64,000 nt of DNA from Aquatica leii (taxonomy: Eukaryota > Arthropoda > Insecta > Coleoptera > Lampyridae), in the NCBI GenBank assembly GCA_035610365.1, contig CM069438.1, positions 50,278,837 to 50,342,836 of the forward strand. Reading direction: 5' to 3'. The notes under the pieces were generated by a model. The model did not search any database. It was given only the letters and a program-made list of their open reading frames with translations, and had not been told where the DNA came from. Of this stretch, positions 29,101 to 43,800 are shown in pieces. The position numbers and the translations under genes are program-made. Within the stretch, counting starts at the first letter, position 1. Every line of letters begins with the position of its first letter.

Positions 29101-32100
29101 TTGAAAGTAAATAAGGAAAGAAATTGGCCCAATAAACTGATGGGCATTACACGTTGTAAAAAAACATGGACATAATAATTTGTAGATTTGAAAGTAAATA
29201 AGGACAGAAATTGGCCCAATAAACTGATGGGCATTACACGTTGTAAAAAAACATGGACATAATAATTTGTAGATTTGAAAGTAAATAAGGACAGAAATTG
29301 GCCCAATAAACTGATGGGCATTACACGTTGTAAAAAAACATGGACATAATAATTTGTAGATTTGAAAGTAAATAAGGACAGAAATTGGCCCAATAAACTG
29401 ATGGGCATTACACGTTGTAAAAAAACATGGACATAATAATTTGTAGATTTGAAAGTAAATAAGGACAGAAATTGGCCCAATAAACTGATGGGCATTACAC
29501 GTTGTAAAAAACATGGACATAATAATTTGTAGATTTGAAAGTAAATAAGGACAGAAATTGGCCCAATAAACTGATGGGCATTACACGTTGTAAAAAAACA
29601 TGGACATAATAATTTGTAGATTTGAAAGTAAATAAGGACAGAAATTGGCCCAATAAACTGATGGGCATTACACGTTGTAAAAAACATGGACATAATAATT
29701 TGTAGATTTGAAAGTAAATAAGGACAGAAATTGGCCCAATAAACTGATGGGCATTACACGTTGTAAAAAAAAAAACATGGACATAATAATTTGTAGATTT
29801 GAAAGTAAATAAGGACAGAAATTGGCCCAATAAACTGATGGGCATTACACGTTGTAAAAAAAAAAACATGGACATAATAATTTGTAGATTTGAAAGTAAA
29901 TAAGGACAGAAATTGGCCCAATAAACTGATGGGCATTACACGTTGTAAAAAAAACATGGACATAATAATTTGTAGATTTGAAAGTAAATAAGGACAGAAA
30001 TTGGCCCAATAAACTGATGGGCATTACACGTTGTAAAAAAAACATGGACATAATAATTTGTAGATTTGAAAGTAAATAAGGACAGAAATTGGCCCAATAA
30101 ACTGATGGGCATTACACGTTGTAAAAAACATGGACATAATAATTTGTAGATTTGAAAGTAAATAAGGACAGAAATTGGCCCAATAAACTGATGGGCATTA
30201 CACGTTGTAAAAAACATGGACATAATAATTTGTAGATTTGAAAGTAAATAAGGACAGAAATTGGCCCAATAAACTGATGGGCATTACACGTTGTAAAAAA
30301 CATGGACATAATAATTTGTAGATTAGAAAGTAGATAAGGACAGAAATTGGCCCAATAAACTGATGGGCATTACACGTTGTAAAAAAACATGGACATAATA
30401 ATTTGTAGATTTGAAAGTAAATAAGGACAGAAATTGGCCCAATAAACTGAGGGGCATTACACGTTGTAAAAAAACATGGACATAATAATTTGTAGATTTG
30501 AAAGTAAATAAGGACAGAAATTGGCCCAATAAACTGAGGGGCATTACACGTTGTAAAAAAACATGGACAGAAGAATTTGTAGATTTGAAAGTAAATAAGG
30601 GCAGAAATTGGCCCAAGAAACTGATGGGCATTACACGGTGGTAAAAAAACATGGACACAATAATTTGTAGATTTGGAAGTAAGTAAGGACAGAAATTGGC
30701 CCAATAAACTGATGGGCATTACACGTTGTAAAAAACATGGACATAATAATTTGTAGATTTGAAAGTAAATAAGGACAGAAATTGGCCCAATAAACTGATG
30801 GGCATTACACGTTGTAAAAAAAACATGGACTAATAATTTGTAGATTTGAAAGTAAATAAGGACAGAAATTGGCCCAATAAACTGATGGGCATTACACGTT
30901 GTAACAAAACATGGACATAATAATTTGTAGATTTGAAAGTAAATAAGGACAGAAATTGGCCCAATAAACTGATGGGCATTACACGTTGTAAAAAAAAAAC
31001 ATGGACATAATAATTTGTAGATTTGAAAGTAAATAAGGACAGAAATTGGCCCAATAAACTGATGGGCATTACACGTTGTAAAAAACATGGACATAATAAT
31101 TTGTAGATTTGAAAGTAAATAAGGACAGAAATTGGCCCAATAAACTGATGGGCATTACACGTTGTAAAAAAAAACATGGACATAATAATTTGTAGATTTG
31201 AAAGTAAATAAGGACAGAAATTGGCCCAATAAACTGATGGGCATTACACGTTGTAAAAAAACATGGACATAATAATTTGTAGATTTGAAAGTAAATAAGG
31301 ACAGAAATTGGCCCAATAAACTGATGGGCATTACACGTTGTAAAAAAACATGGACATAATAATTTGTAGATTTGAAAGTAAATAAGGACAGAAATTGGCC
31401 CAATAAACTGATGGGCATTACACGTTGTAAAAAAAAAACATGGACATAATAATTTGTAGATTTGAAAGTAAATAAGGACAGAAATTGGCCCAATAAACTG
31501 ATGGGCATTACACGTTGTAAAAAAAAAAAAACATGGACATAATAATTTGTAGATTTGAAAGTAAATAAGGACAGAAATTGGCCCAATAAACTGATGGGCA
31601 TTACACGTTGTAAAAAAACATGGACATAATAATTTGTAGATTTGAAAGTAAATAAGGACAGAAATTGGCCCAATAAACTGATGGGCATTACACGTTGTAA
31701 AAAAACATGGACATAATAATTTGTAGATTTGAAAGTAAATAAGGACAGAAATTGGCCCAATAAACTGATGGGCATTACACGTTGTAAAAAAAAAACATGG
31801 ACATAATAATTTGTAGATTTGAAAGTAAATAAGGACAGAAATTGGCCCAATAAACTGATGGGCATTACACGTTGTATAAAAAATACATGGACATAATAAT
31901 TTGTAGATTTGAAAGTAAATAAGGACAGAAATTGGCCCAATAAACTGATGGGCATTACACGTTGTAAAAAAACATGGACATAATAATTTGTAGATTTGAA
32001 AGTAAATAAGGACAGAAATTGGCCCAATAAACTGATGGGCATTACACGAGTAAGAGGAGGAAGTGGACCCACCATGCCACCCGAACTTGCTTGGTACAAG

Positions 32101-34347
32101 TTCGCCACAAGAAAGGTAAGTTAACAAAATGCTGTGATTTGAATAAACTGATGGGTGTTAGACGTTGTAAAAATTAAAAATGGACTGAATAATTTGTAGT
32201 TTTGAAAGTAAATAAGGACAGAAATTGGCCCAATAAACTGATGGGCATTACACGAGTAAGAGGAGGAAGTGGACCCACCATGCCACCCGAACTTGCTTGG
32301 TACAAGTTCGCCACAAGAAAGGTAAGTTAACAAAATGCTGTGATTTGAATAAACTGATGGGTGTTAGACGTTGTAAAAATTAAAAATGGACAGAATAATT
32401 TGTAGATTTGAAAGTAAATAAGGACAGAAATTGGCCCAATAAACTGATGGGCATTACACGTTGTAAAAAACATGGACATAATAATTTGTAGATTTGAAAG
32501 TAAATAAGGACAGAAATTGGCCCAATAAACTGATGGGCATTACACGTTGTAAAAAAAAAACATGGACATAATAATTTGTAGATTTGAAAGTAAATAAGGA
32601 CAGAAATTGGCCCAATAAACTGATGGGCATTACACGTTGTAAAAAAAAACATGGACATAATAATTTGTAGATTTGAAAGTAAATAAGGACAGAAATTGGC
32701 CCAATAAACTGATGGGCATTACACGTTGTAAAAAAAAAAACATAGACATAATAATTTGTAGATTTGAAAGTAAATAAGGACAGAAATTGGCCCAATAAAC
32801 TGATGGGCATTACACGTTGTAAAAAAAAACATGGACATAATAATTTGTAGATTTGAAAGAAAATAAGGACAGAAATTGGCCCAATAAACTGATGGGCATT
32901 AGACGTTGTAAAAAAACATGGACATAATAATTTGTAGATTTGAAAGTAAATAAGGACAGAAATTGGCCCAATAAACTGATGGGCATTACACGTTGTAAAA
33001 AACATGGACATAATAATTTGTAGATTTGAAAGTAAATAAGGACAGAAATTGGCCCAATAAACTGATGGGCATTACACGTTGTAAAAAAACATGGACATAA
33101 TAATTTGTAGATTTGAAAGTAAATAAGGACAGAAATTGGCCCAATAAACTGATGGGCATTACACGTTGTAAAAAAACATGGACATAATAATTTGTAGATT
33201 TGAAAGTAAATAAGGACAGAAATTGGCCCAATAAACTGATGGGCATTACACGTTGTAAAAAAAAAAAACATGGACATAATAATTTGTAGATTTGAAAGTA
33301 AATAAGGACAGAAATTGGCCCAATAAACTGATGGGCATTACACGTTGTAAAAAAAAAACATGGACATAATAATTTGTAGATTTGAAAGTAAATAAGGACA
33401 GAAATTGGCCCAATAAACTGATGGGCATTACACGTTGTAAAAAAAAAACATGGACATAATAATTTGTAGATTTGAAAGTAAATAAGGACAGAAATTGGCC
33501 CAATAAACTGATGGGCATTACACGAGTAAGAGGAGGAAGTGGACCCACCATGCCACCCGAACTTGCTTGGTACAAGTTCGCCACAAGAAAGGTAAGTTAA
33601 CAAAATGCTGTGATTTGAATAAACTGATGGGTGTTAGACGTTGTAAAAAAATTAAAAATGGACAGAATAATTTGTAGATTTGAAAGTAAATAAGGACAGA
33701 AATTGGCCCAATAAACTGATGGGCATTACACGTTGTACAAAAATGCATGGACATACTACTTTGTAGATTTGAAAGTTAATAAGGACAGAATTTGGCCCAA
33801 TAAACTGATGGGCATTACGCGTTGTAAAAAACATGGACATAATAATTTGTAGATTTGAAAGTAAATAAGGACAGAAATTGGCCCAATAAACTGATGCGCA
33901 TTACACGTTGTAAAAAAAAACATGGACATAATAATTTGTAGATTTGAAAGTAAATAAGGACAGAAATTGGCCCAATAAACTGATGGGCATTACACGTTGT
34001 AAAAAAAAACATGGACATAATAATTTGTAGATTTGAAAGTAAATAAGGACAGAAATTGGCCCAATAAACTGATGGGCATTACACGTTGTAAAAAAAAACA
34101 TGGACATAATAATTTGTAGATTTGAAAGTAAATAAGGACAGAAATTGGCCCAATAAACTGATGGGCATTACACGTTGTAAAAAAAAACATGGACATAATA
34201 ATTTGTAGATTTGAAAGTAAATAAGGACAGAAATTGGCCCAATAAACTGATGGGCATTACACGTTGTACAAAACATGGACATAATAATTTGTAGATTTGA
34301 AAGTAAATAAGGACAGAAATTGGCCCAATAAACTGATGGGCATTACA
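23141..34347. repeat. Short-unit block with five sparse type B units or pairs
   Basis: Mostly 88-92 bp type A monomers. Type B blocks start at about 26219 and 26513 (separated by one extra short unit), 32048 and 32253 (tandem pair), and 33523. Spacer variants with ATTTAAAA or ATTAAAA recur at 23217, 26912, 27186, 27553, 27824 and 28178, often with GGACAGAATAAT. A diverged cluster lies at 30301-30690 (two neighbours share AAACTGAGGGGC, then GGCAGAAATTGGCCCAAGAAAC) and another at 33733-33830. Confidence 0.94.
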
Positions 34348-34788
34348 CGAGTAAGAGGAGGAAGTGGACCCACCATGCCACCCGAACTTGCTTGGTACAA
34401 GTTCGCCACAAGAAAGGTAAGTTAACAAAATGCTGTGATTTGAATAAACTGATGGGTGTTAGACGTTGTAAAAAATTAAAAATGGACTGAATAATTTGTA
34501 GTTTTGAAAGTAAATAAGGACAGAAATTGGCCCAATAAACTGATGGGCATTACACGAGTAAGAGGAGGAAGTGGACCCACCATGCCACCCGAACTTGCTT
34601 GGTACAAGTTCGCCACAAGAAAGGTAAGTTAACAAAATGCTGTGATTTGAATAAACTGATGGGTGTTAGACGTTGTAAAAAATTAAAAATGGACTGAATA
34701 ATTTGTAGTTTTGAAAGTAAATAAGGACAGAAATTGGCCCAATAAACTGATGGGCATTACACGAGTAAGAGGAGGAAGTGGACCCACC

Positions 34789-34836
34789 ATGCCACCCGAA
34801 CTTGCTTGGTACAAGTTCGCCACAAGAAAGGTAAGT
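34789..34836 (+). other. Mini-exon-like ATG plus consensus 5' splice site in type B block (representative)
   Basis: CCACCATGC is a strong Kozak-type context. From that ATG 14 codons are open (MPPELAWYKFATRK, 34789-34830) and end exactly at AAG|GTAAGT, a perfect metazoan splice-donor consensus; unspliced, the frame stops two codons later at TAA. The next plausible acceptor, TTTGTAG in the following core, would define an intron of about 86 nt. The same arrangement is present in most type B units. It may be a fragment of a host gene's exon captured into the satellite, or chance amplified with the repeat. Several copies have lost the ATG or the frame, so nothing shows selection for a peptide. Confidence 0.4.
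34797..34819. promoter_or_regulatory. Perfect 8-bp dyad in the type B block (representative copy)
   Basis: Left arm CGAACTTG (34797-34804), 7-nt loop (34805-34811), right arm CAAGTTCG (34812-34819). It recurs in nearly every type B unit. Loop changes leave the arms intact at about 37128 (GGCACAAG) and 55425 (TTAGTACAAG). Arm changes are seen at 17508, 22827, 23035, 39298, 41398, 47800 and 48350. It could be a hairpin or cruciform, or a binding site for a dimeric protein. No binding protein can be named from sequence, and the role is inference. Confidence 0.6.
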
Positions 34837-37800
34837 TAACAAAATGCTGTGATTTGAATAAACTGATGGGTGTTAGACGTTGTAAAAAAATTAAAAATGG
34901 ACTGAATAATTTGTAGTTTTGAAAGTAAATAAGGACAGAAATTGGCCCAATAAACTGATGGGCATTACACGAGTAAGAGGAGGAAGTGGACCCACCATGC
35001 CACCCGAACTTGCTTGGTACAAGTTCGCCACAAGAAAGGTAAGTTAACAAAATGCTGTGATTTGAATAAACTGATGGGTGTTAGACGTTGTAAAAAAATT
35101 AAAAATGGACTGAATAATTTGTAGTTTTGAAAGTAAATAAGGACAGAAATTGGCCCAATAAACTGATGGGCATTACACGAGTAAGAGGAGGAAGTGGACC
35201 CACCATGCCACCCGAACTTGCTTGGTACAAGTTCGCCACAAGAAAGGTAAGTTAACAAAATGCTGTGATTTGAATAAACTGATGGGTGTTAGACGTTGTA
35301 AAAAATTAAAAATGGACTGAATAATTTGTAGTTTTGAAAGTAAATAAGGACAGAAATTGGCCCAATAAACTGATGGGCATTACACGAGTAAGAAGAGGAA
35401 GTAGGACCCACCATGCCACCCGAACTTGCTTGGTACAAGTTCGCCACAAGAAAGGTAAGTTAACAAAATGCTGTGATTTGAATAAACTGATGGGTGTTAG
35501 ACGTTGTAAAATTAAAAATGGACTGAATAATTTGTAGATTTGAAAGTAAATAAGGACAGAAATTGGCCCAATAAACTGATGGGCATTACACGTTGTAAAA
35601 AAACATGGACATAATAATTTGTAGATTTGAAAGTAAATAAGGACAGAAATTGGCCCAATAAACTGATGGGCATTACACGAGTAAGAGGAGGAAGTGGACC
35701 CACCATGCCACCCGAACTTGCTTGGTACAAGTTCGCCACAAGAAAGGTAAGTTAACAAAATGCTGTGATTTGAATAAACTGATGGGTGTTAGACGTTGTA
35801 AAAATTAAAAATGGACTGAATAATTTGTAGTTTTGAAAGTAAATAAGGACAGAAATTGGCCCAATAAACTGATGGGCATTACACGAGTAAGAGGAGGAAG
35901 TGGACCCACCATGCCACCCGAACTTGCTTGGTACAAGTTCGCCACAAGAAAGGTAAGTTAACAAAATGCTGTGATTTGAATAAACTGATGGGTGTTAGAC
36001 GTTGTAAAAAATATAAAATTGTACTGAATAATTTGTAGTTTTGAAAGTAAATAAGGACAGAAATTGGCCCAATAAACTGATGGGCATTACACGAGTAAGA
36101 GGAGGAAGTGGACCCACCATGCCACCCGAACTTGCTTGGTACAAGTTCGCCACAAGAAAGGTAAGTTAACAAAATGCTGTATTGGCCCAATAAACTGATG
36201 GGTGTTAGACGTTGTAAAAAATTAAAAATGGACTGAATAATTTGTAGATTTGAAAGTAAATAAGGACAGAAATTGGCCCAATAAACTGATGGGCATTACA
36301 CGTTGTAAAAAACATGGACATAATAATTTGTAGATTTGAAAGTAAATAAGGACAGAAATTGGCCCAATAAACTGATGGGCATTACACGAGTAAGAGGAGG
36401 AAGTGGACCCACCATGCCACCCGAACTTGCTTGGTACAAGTTCGCCACAAGAAAGGTAAGTTAACAAAATGCTGTGATTTGAATAAACTGATGGGTGTTA
36501 GACGTTGTAAAAATTAAAAATGGACTGAATAATTTGTAGATTTGAAAGTAAATAAGGACAGAAATTGGCCCAATAAACTGATGGGCATTACACGAGTAAG
36601 AGGAGGAAGTGGACCCACCATGCCACCCGAACTTGCTTGGTACAAGTTCGCCACAAGAAAGGTAAGTTAACAAAATGCTGTGATTTGAATAAACTGATGG
36701 GTGTTAGACGTTGTAAAAATTAAAAATGGACTGAATAATTTGTAGTTTTGAAAGTAAATAAGGACAGAAATTGGCCCAATAAACTGATGGGCATTACACG
36801 AGTAAGAGGAGGAAGTGGACCCACCATGCCACCCGAACTTGCTTGGTACAAGTTCGCCACAAGAAAGGTAAGTTAACAAAATGCTGTGATTTGAATAAAC
36901 TGATGGGTGTTAGTCGTTGTAAAAATTAAAAATGGACTGAATAATTTGTAGATTTGAAAGTAAATAAGCACAGAAATTGGCCCAATAAACTGGTGGGCAT
37001 TACACGTTGTAAAAAAACATGGACATAATAATTTGTAGATTTGAAAGTAAATAAGGACAGAACTTGGCCCAATAAACTGATGGGCATTACACGTTGTAAG
37101 ACGAGGAAGTGGACCCACCACGCCACCCGAACTTGCTTGGCACAAGTTCGCCACAAGAAAGGTAAGTTAACAAAATGCTGTGATTTGAATAAACTGATGG
37201 GTGTTAGACGTTGTAAAAAATTAAAAATGGACAGAATAATTTGTAGATTTGAAAGTAAATAAGGACAGAAATTGGCCCAATAAACTGATGGGCATTACAC
37301 GAGTAAGAGGAGGAAGTGGACCCACCATGCCACCCGAACTTGCTTGGTACAAGTTCGCCACAAGAAAGGTAAGTTAACAAAATGCTGTGATTTGAATAAA
37401 CTGATGGGTGTTAGACGTTGTAAAAAAATTAAAAATGGACTGAATAATTTGTAGTTTTGAAAGTAAATAAGGACAGAAATTGGCCCAATAAACTGATGGG
37501 CATTACACGAGTAAGAGGAGGAAGTGGACCCACCATGCCACCCGAACTTGCTTGGTACAAGTTCGCCACAAGAAAGGTAAGTTAACAAAATGCTGTGATT
37601 TGAATAAACTGATGGGTGTTAGACGTTGTAAAAAATTAAAAATGGACTGAATAATTTGTAGTTTTGAAAGTAAATAAGGACAGAAATTGGCCCAATAAAC
37701 TGATGGGCATTACACGAGTAAGAGGAGGAAGTGGACCCACCATGCCACCCGAACTTGCTTGGTACAAGTTCGCCACAAGAAAGGTAAGTTAACAAAATGC

Positions 37801-40800
37801 TGTGATTTGAATAAACTGATGGGTGTTAGACGTTGTAAAAAATTAAAAATGGACTGAATAATTTGTAGTTTTGAAAGTAAATAAGGACAGAAATTGGCCC
37901 AATAAACTGATGGGCATTACACGAGTAAGAGGAGGAAGTGGACCCACCATGCCACCCGAACTTGCTTGGTACAAGTTCGCCACAAGAAAGGTAAGTTAAC
38001 AAAATGCTGTGATTGGCCCAATAAACTGATGGGTGTTAGACGTTGTAAAAAATTAAAAGTGGACTGAATAATTTGTAGTTTTGAAAGTAAATAAGGACAG
38101 AAATTGGCCCAATAAACTGATGGGCATTACACGAGTAAGAGGAGGAAGTGGACCCAATGCCACCCGAACTTGCTTGGTACAAGTTCGCCACAAGAAAGGT
38201 AAGTTAACAAAATGCTGTGATTTGCCCAATAAACTGATGGGTGTTAGACGTTGTAAAAAATTAAAAATGGACAGAATAATTTGTAGATTTGAAAGTAAAT
38301 AAGGACAGAAATTGGCCCAATAAACTGATGGGCATTACACGAGTAAGAGGAGGAAGTGGACCCACCATGCCACCCGAACTTGCTTGGTACAAGTTCGCCA
38401 CAAGAAAGGTAAGTTAACAAAATGCTGTGATTTGAATAAACTGATGGGTGTTAGACGTTGTATAAAAAATTAAAAATGGACTGAATAATTTGTAGATTTG
38501 AAAGTAAATAAGGACAGAAATTGGCCCAATAAACTGATGGGCATTACACGTTGTAAAAAAAAAACATGGACATAATAATTTGTAGATTTGAAAGTAAATA
38601 AGGACAGAAATTGGCCCAATAAACTGATGGGCATTACACGAGTAAGAGGAGGAAGTGGACCCACCATGCCACCCGAACTTGCTTGGTACAAGTTCGCCAC
38701 AAGAAAGGTAAGTTAACAAAATGCTGTGATTTGAATAAACTGATGGGTGTTAGACGTTGTAAAAAAATTGAAAATGGACTGAATAATTTGTAGATTTGAA
38801 AGTAAATAAGGACAGAAATTGGCCCAATAAACTGATGGGCATTACACGAGTAAGAGGAGGAAGTGGACCCACCATGCCACCCGAACTTGCTTGGTACAAG
38901 TTCGCCACAAGAAAGGTAAGTTAACAAAATGCTGTGATTTGAATAAACTGATGGGCATTAGACGTTGTAAAAATTAAAAATGGATATAATAATTTGTAGA
39001 TTTGAAAGTAAATAAGGACAGAAATTGGCCCAATAAACTGATGGGCATTACACGAGTAAGAGGAGGAAGTGGACCCACCATGCCACCCGAACTTGCTTGG
39101 TACAAGTTCGCCACAAGAAAGGTAAGTTAACAAAATGCTGTGATTTGAATAAACTGATGGGTGTTAGACGTTGTAAAAAATTAAAAATGGACTGAATAAT
39201 TTGTAGATTTGAAAGTAACTAAGGACAGAACTTGGCCCAATAAACTGATGGGCATTACACGAGTAAGAGGAGGAAGTAGACCCACCATGCCACCCGAACT
39301 TGCTTGGTACAAGTTATACAAGTAAAGGTAAGTTAACAAAATGCTGTGATTTGCCCAATAAACTGATGGGCATTACACGTTGTAAAAATTAAACATGGAC
39401 ATAATAATTTGTAGATTTGAAAGTAAATAAGGACAGAAATTGGCCCAATAAACTGATGGGCATTACACGTTGTAAAAAACATGGACATAATAATTTGTAG
39501 ATTTGAAAGTAAATAAGGACAGAAATTGGCCCAATAAACTGATGGGCATTACACGTTGTAAAAAAACATGGACATAATAATTTGTAGATTTGAAAGTAAA
39601 TAAGGACAGAAATTGGCCCAATAAACTGATGGGCATTACACGTTGTAAAAATTAAAAATGGACATAATAATTTGTAGATTTGAAAGTAAATAAGGACAGA
39701 AATTGGCCCAATAAACTGATGGGCATTACACGAGTAAGAGGAGGAAGTGGACCCACCATGCCACCCGAACTTGCTTGGTACAAGTTCGCCACAAGAAAGG
39801 TAAGTTAACAAAATGCTGTGATTTGAATAAACTGATGGGTGTTAGACGTTGTAAAAATTAAAAATGGACTGAATAATTTGTAGATTTGAAAGTAAATAAG
39901 GACAGAAATTGGCCCAATAAACTGATGGGCATTACACGTTGTAAAAAAACATGGACATAATAATTTGTAGATTTGAAAGTAAATAAGGACAGAAATTGGC
40001 CCAATAAACTGATGGGCATTACACGAGTAAGAGGAGGAAGTGGACCCACCATGCCACCCGAACTTGCTTGGTACAAGTTCGCCACAAGAAAGGTAAGTTA
40101 ACAAAATGCTGTGATTTGAATAAACTGATGGGTGTTAGACGTTGTAAAAATTAAAAATGGACTGAATAATTTGTAGTTTTGAAAGTAAATAAGGACAGAA
40201 ATTGGCCCAATAAACTGATGGGCATTACACGAGTAAGAGGAGGAAGTGGACCCACCATGCCACCCGAACTTGCTTGGTACAAGTTCGCCACAAGAAAGGT
40301 AAGTTAACAAAATGCTGTGATTTGAATAAACTGATGGGTGTTAGACGTTGTAAAAAATTAAAAATGGACTGAATAATTTGTAGATTTGAAAGTAAATAAG
40401 GACAGAAATTGGCCCAATAAACTGATGGGCATTACACGAGTAAGAGGAGGAAGTGGACCCAATGCCACCCGAACTTGCTTGGTACAAGTTCGCCACAAGA
40501 AAGGTAAGTTAACAAAATGCTGTGATTTGCCCAATAAACTGATGGGTGTTAGACGTTGTAAAAATTAAAAATGGACTGAATAATTTGTAGATTTGAAAGT
40601 AAATAAGGACAGAAATTGGCCCAATAAACTGATGGGCATTACACGTTGTAAAACATGGACATAATAATTTGTAGATTTGAAAGTAAATAAGGACAGAAAT
40701 TGGCCCAATAAACTGATGGGCATTACACGTTGTAAAAAAACATGGACATAATAATTTGTAGATTTGAAAGTAAATAAGGACAGAAATTGGCCCAATAAAC

Positions 40801-43800
40801 TGATGGGCATTACACGTTGTAAAAAAACATGGACATAATAATTTGTAGATTTGAAAGTAAATAAGGACAGAAATTGGCCCAATAAACTGATGGGCATTAC
40901 ACGAGTAAGAGGAGGAAGTGGACCCACCATGCCACCCGAACTTGCTTGGTACAAGTTCGCCACAAGAAAGGTAAGTTAACAAAATGCTGTGATTTGAATA
41001 AACTGATGGGTGTTAGACGTTGTAAAAAATTAAAAATGGACTGAATAATTTGTAGATTTGAAAGTAAATAAGGACAGAAATTGGCCCAATAAAATGATGG
41101 GCATTACACGTTGTAAAAAAACATGGACATAATAATTTGTAGATTTGAAAGTAAATAAGGACAGAAATTGGCCCAATAAACTGATGGGCATTACACGTTG
41201 TAAAAAACATGGACATAATAATTTGTAGATTTGAAAGTAAATAAGGACAGAAATTGGCCCAATAAACTGATGGGCATTACACGTTGTAAAAAAACATGGA
41301 CATAATAATTTGTAGATTTGAAAGTAAATAAGGACAGAAATTGGCCCAATAAACTGATGGGCATTACACGAGTAAGAGGAGGAAGTGGACCCAATAACTT
41401 GCTTGGTACAAGTTCGCCACAAGAAAGGTAAGTTAACAAAATGCTGTGATTTGCCCAATAAACTGATGGGTGTTAGACGTTGTAAAAATTAAAAATGAAC
41501 ATAATAATTTGTAGATTTGAAAGTAAATAAGGACAGAAATTGGCCCAATAAACTGATGAGCATTACACGACTAAGAGGAGGAAGTGGACCCAATGCCACC
41601 CGAACTTGCTTGGTACAAGTTCGCCACAAGAAAGGTAAGTTAACAAAATGCTGTGATTTGAATAAACTGATGGGTGTTAGACGTTGTAAAAAATTAAAAA
41701 TCGACAGAATAATTTGTAGATTTGAAAGTAAATAAGGACAGAAATTGGCCCACTAAACTGATGGGCATTACACGTTGTAAAAAAACATGGACATAATAAT
41801 TTGTAGATTTGAAATTAAATAAGGACAGAAATTGGCCCAATAAACTGATGGGCATTACACGTTGTAAAAAACATGGACATAATAATTTGTAGATTTGAAA
41901 GGAAATAAGGACAGAAATTGGCCCAATAAACTGATGGGCATTACACGTTGTAAAAAAAACATGGACATAATAATTTGTAGATTTGAAAGTAAATAAGGAC
42001 AGAAATTGACCCAATAAACTGATGGGCATTACACGTTGTAAGAGGAGGATGGACATAATAATTTGTAGATTTGAAAGTAAATAAGGACAAAAATTTGCCC
42101 AATAAACTGATGGGCATTACACGTTGTAAAAAATTAAACATGGACATAATAATTTGTAGATTTGAAAGTAAATAAGGACAGAAATTGGCCCAATAAACTG
42201 ATGGGCATTACACGAGTAAGAGGAGGAAGTGGACCCACCATGCCACCCGAACTTGCTTGGTACAAGTTCGCCACAAGAAAGGTAAGTTAACAAAATGCTG
42301 TGGTTTGCCCAATAAACTGATGGGTGTTAGACGTTGTAAAAAAATTAAAAATGGACAGAATAATTTGTAGATTTGAAAGTAAATAAGGACAGAAATTGGC
42401 CCAATAAACTGATGGGCATTACACGAGTAAGAGGAGGAAGTGGACCCACCATGCCACCCGAACTTGCTTGGTACAAGTTCGCCACAAGAAAGGTAAGTTA
42501 ACAAAATGCTGTGATTTGAATAAACTGATGGGTGTTAGACGTTGTAAAAAAATTAAAAATGGACTGAATAATTTGTAGTTTTGAAAGTAAATAAGGACAG
42601 AAATTGGCCCAATAAACTGATGGGCATTACACGTTGTAAAAAAAAAAACATGGACATAATAATTTGTAGATTTGAAAGTAAATAAGGACAGAAATTGGCC
42701 CAATAAACTGATGGGCATTACACGAGTAAGAGGAGGAAGTGGACCCACCATGCCACCCGAACTTGCTTGGTACAAGTTCGCCACAAGAAAGGTAAGTTAA
42801 CAAAATGCTGTGATTTGAATAAACTGATGGGTGTTAGACGTTGTAAAAAAATTAAAAATGGACTGAATAATTTGTAGTTTTGAAAGTAAATAAGGACAGA
42901 AATTGGCCCAATAAACTGATGGGCATTACACGAGTAAGAGGAGGAAGTGGACCCACCATGCCACCCGAACTTGCTTGGTACAAGTTCGCCACAAGAAAGG
43001 TAAGTTAACAAAATGCTGTGATTTGAATAAACTGATGGGTGTTAGACGTTGTAAAAAAATTAAAAATGGACTGAATAATTTGTAGATTTGAAAGTAAATA
43101 AGGACAGAAATTGGCCCAATAAACTGATGGGCATTACACGTTGTAAAAAAAAACATGGACATAATAATTTGTAGATTTGAAAGTAAATAAGGACAGAAAT
43201 TGGCCCAATAAACTGATGGGCATTACACGTTGTAAAAAAAACATGGACATAATAATTTGTAGATTTGAAAGTAAATAAGGACAGAAATTGGCCCAATAAA
43301 CTGATGGGCATTACACGTTGTAAAAAAAACATGGACATAATAATTTGTAGATTTGAAAGTAAATAAGGACAGAAATTGGCCCAATAAACTGATGGGCATT
43401 ACACGAGTAAGAGGAGGAAGTGGACCCACCATGCCACCCGAACTTGCTTGGTACAAGTTCGCCACAAGAAAGGTAAGTTAACAAAATGCTGTGATTTGAA
43501 TAAACTGATGGGTGTTAGACGTTGTAAAAAAATTAAAAATGGACTGAATAATTTGTAGTTTTGAAAGTAAATAAGGACAGAAATTGGCCCAATAAACTGA
43601 TGGGCATTACACGAGTAAGAGGAGGAAGTGGACCCACCATGCCACCCGAACTTGCTTGGTACAAGTTCGCCACAAGAAAGGTAAGTTAACAAAATGCTGT
43701 GATTTGCCCAATAAACTGATGGGTGTTAGACGTTGTAAAAAAATTAAAAATGGACAGAATAATTTGTAGATTTGAAAGTAAATAAGGACAGAAATTGGCC

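Noticed and set aside
35334-35537. Plus-strand frames of 60-73 codons crossing long units (also 37041, 38081, 40386, 41517, 51602)
   Set aside because: They appear only where small changes in A-tract or block length remove a stop, and identical neighbouring units lack them.
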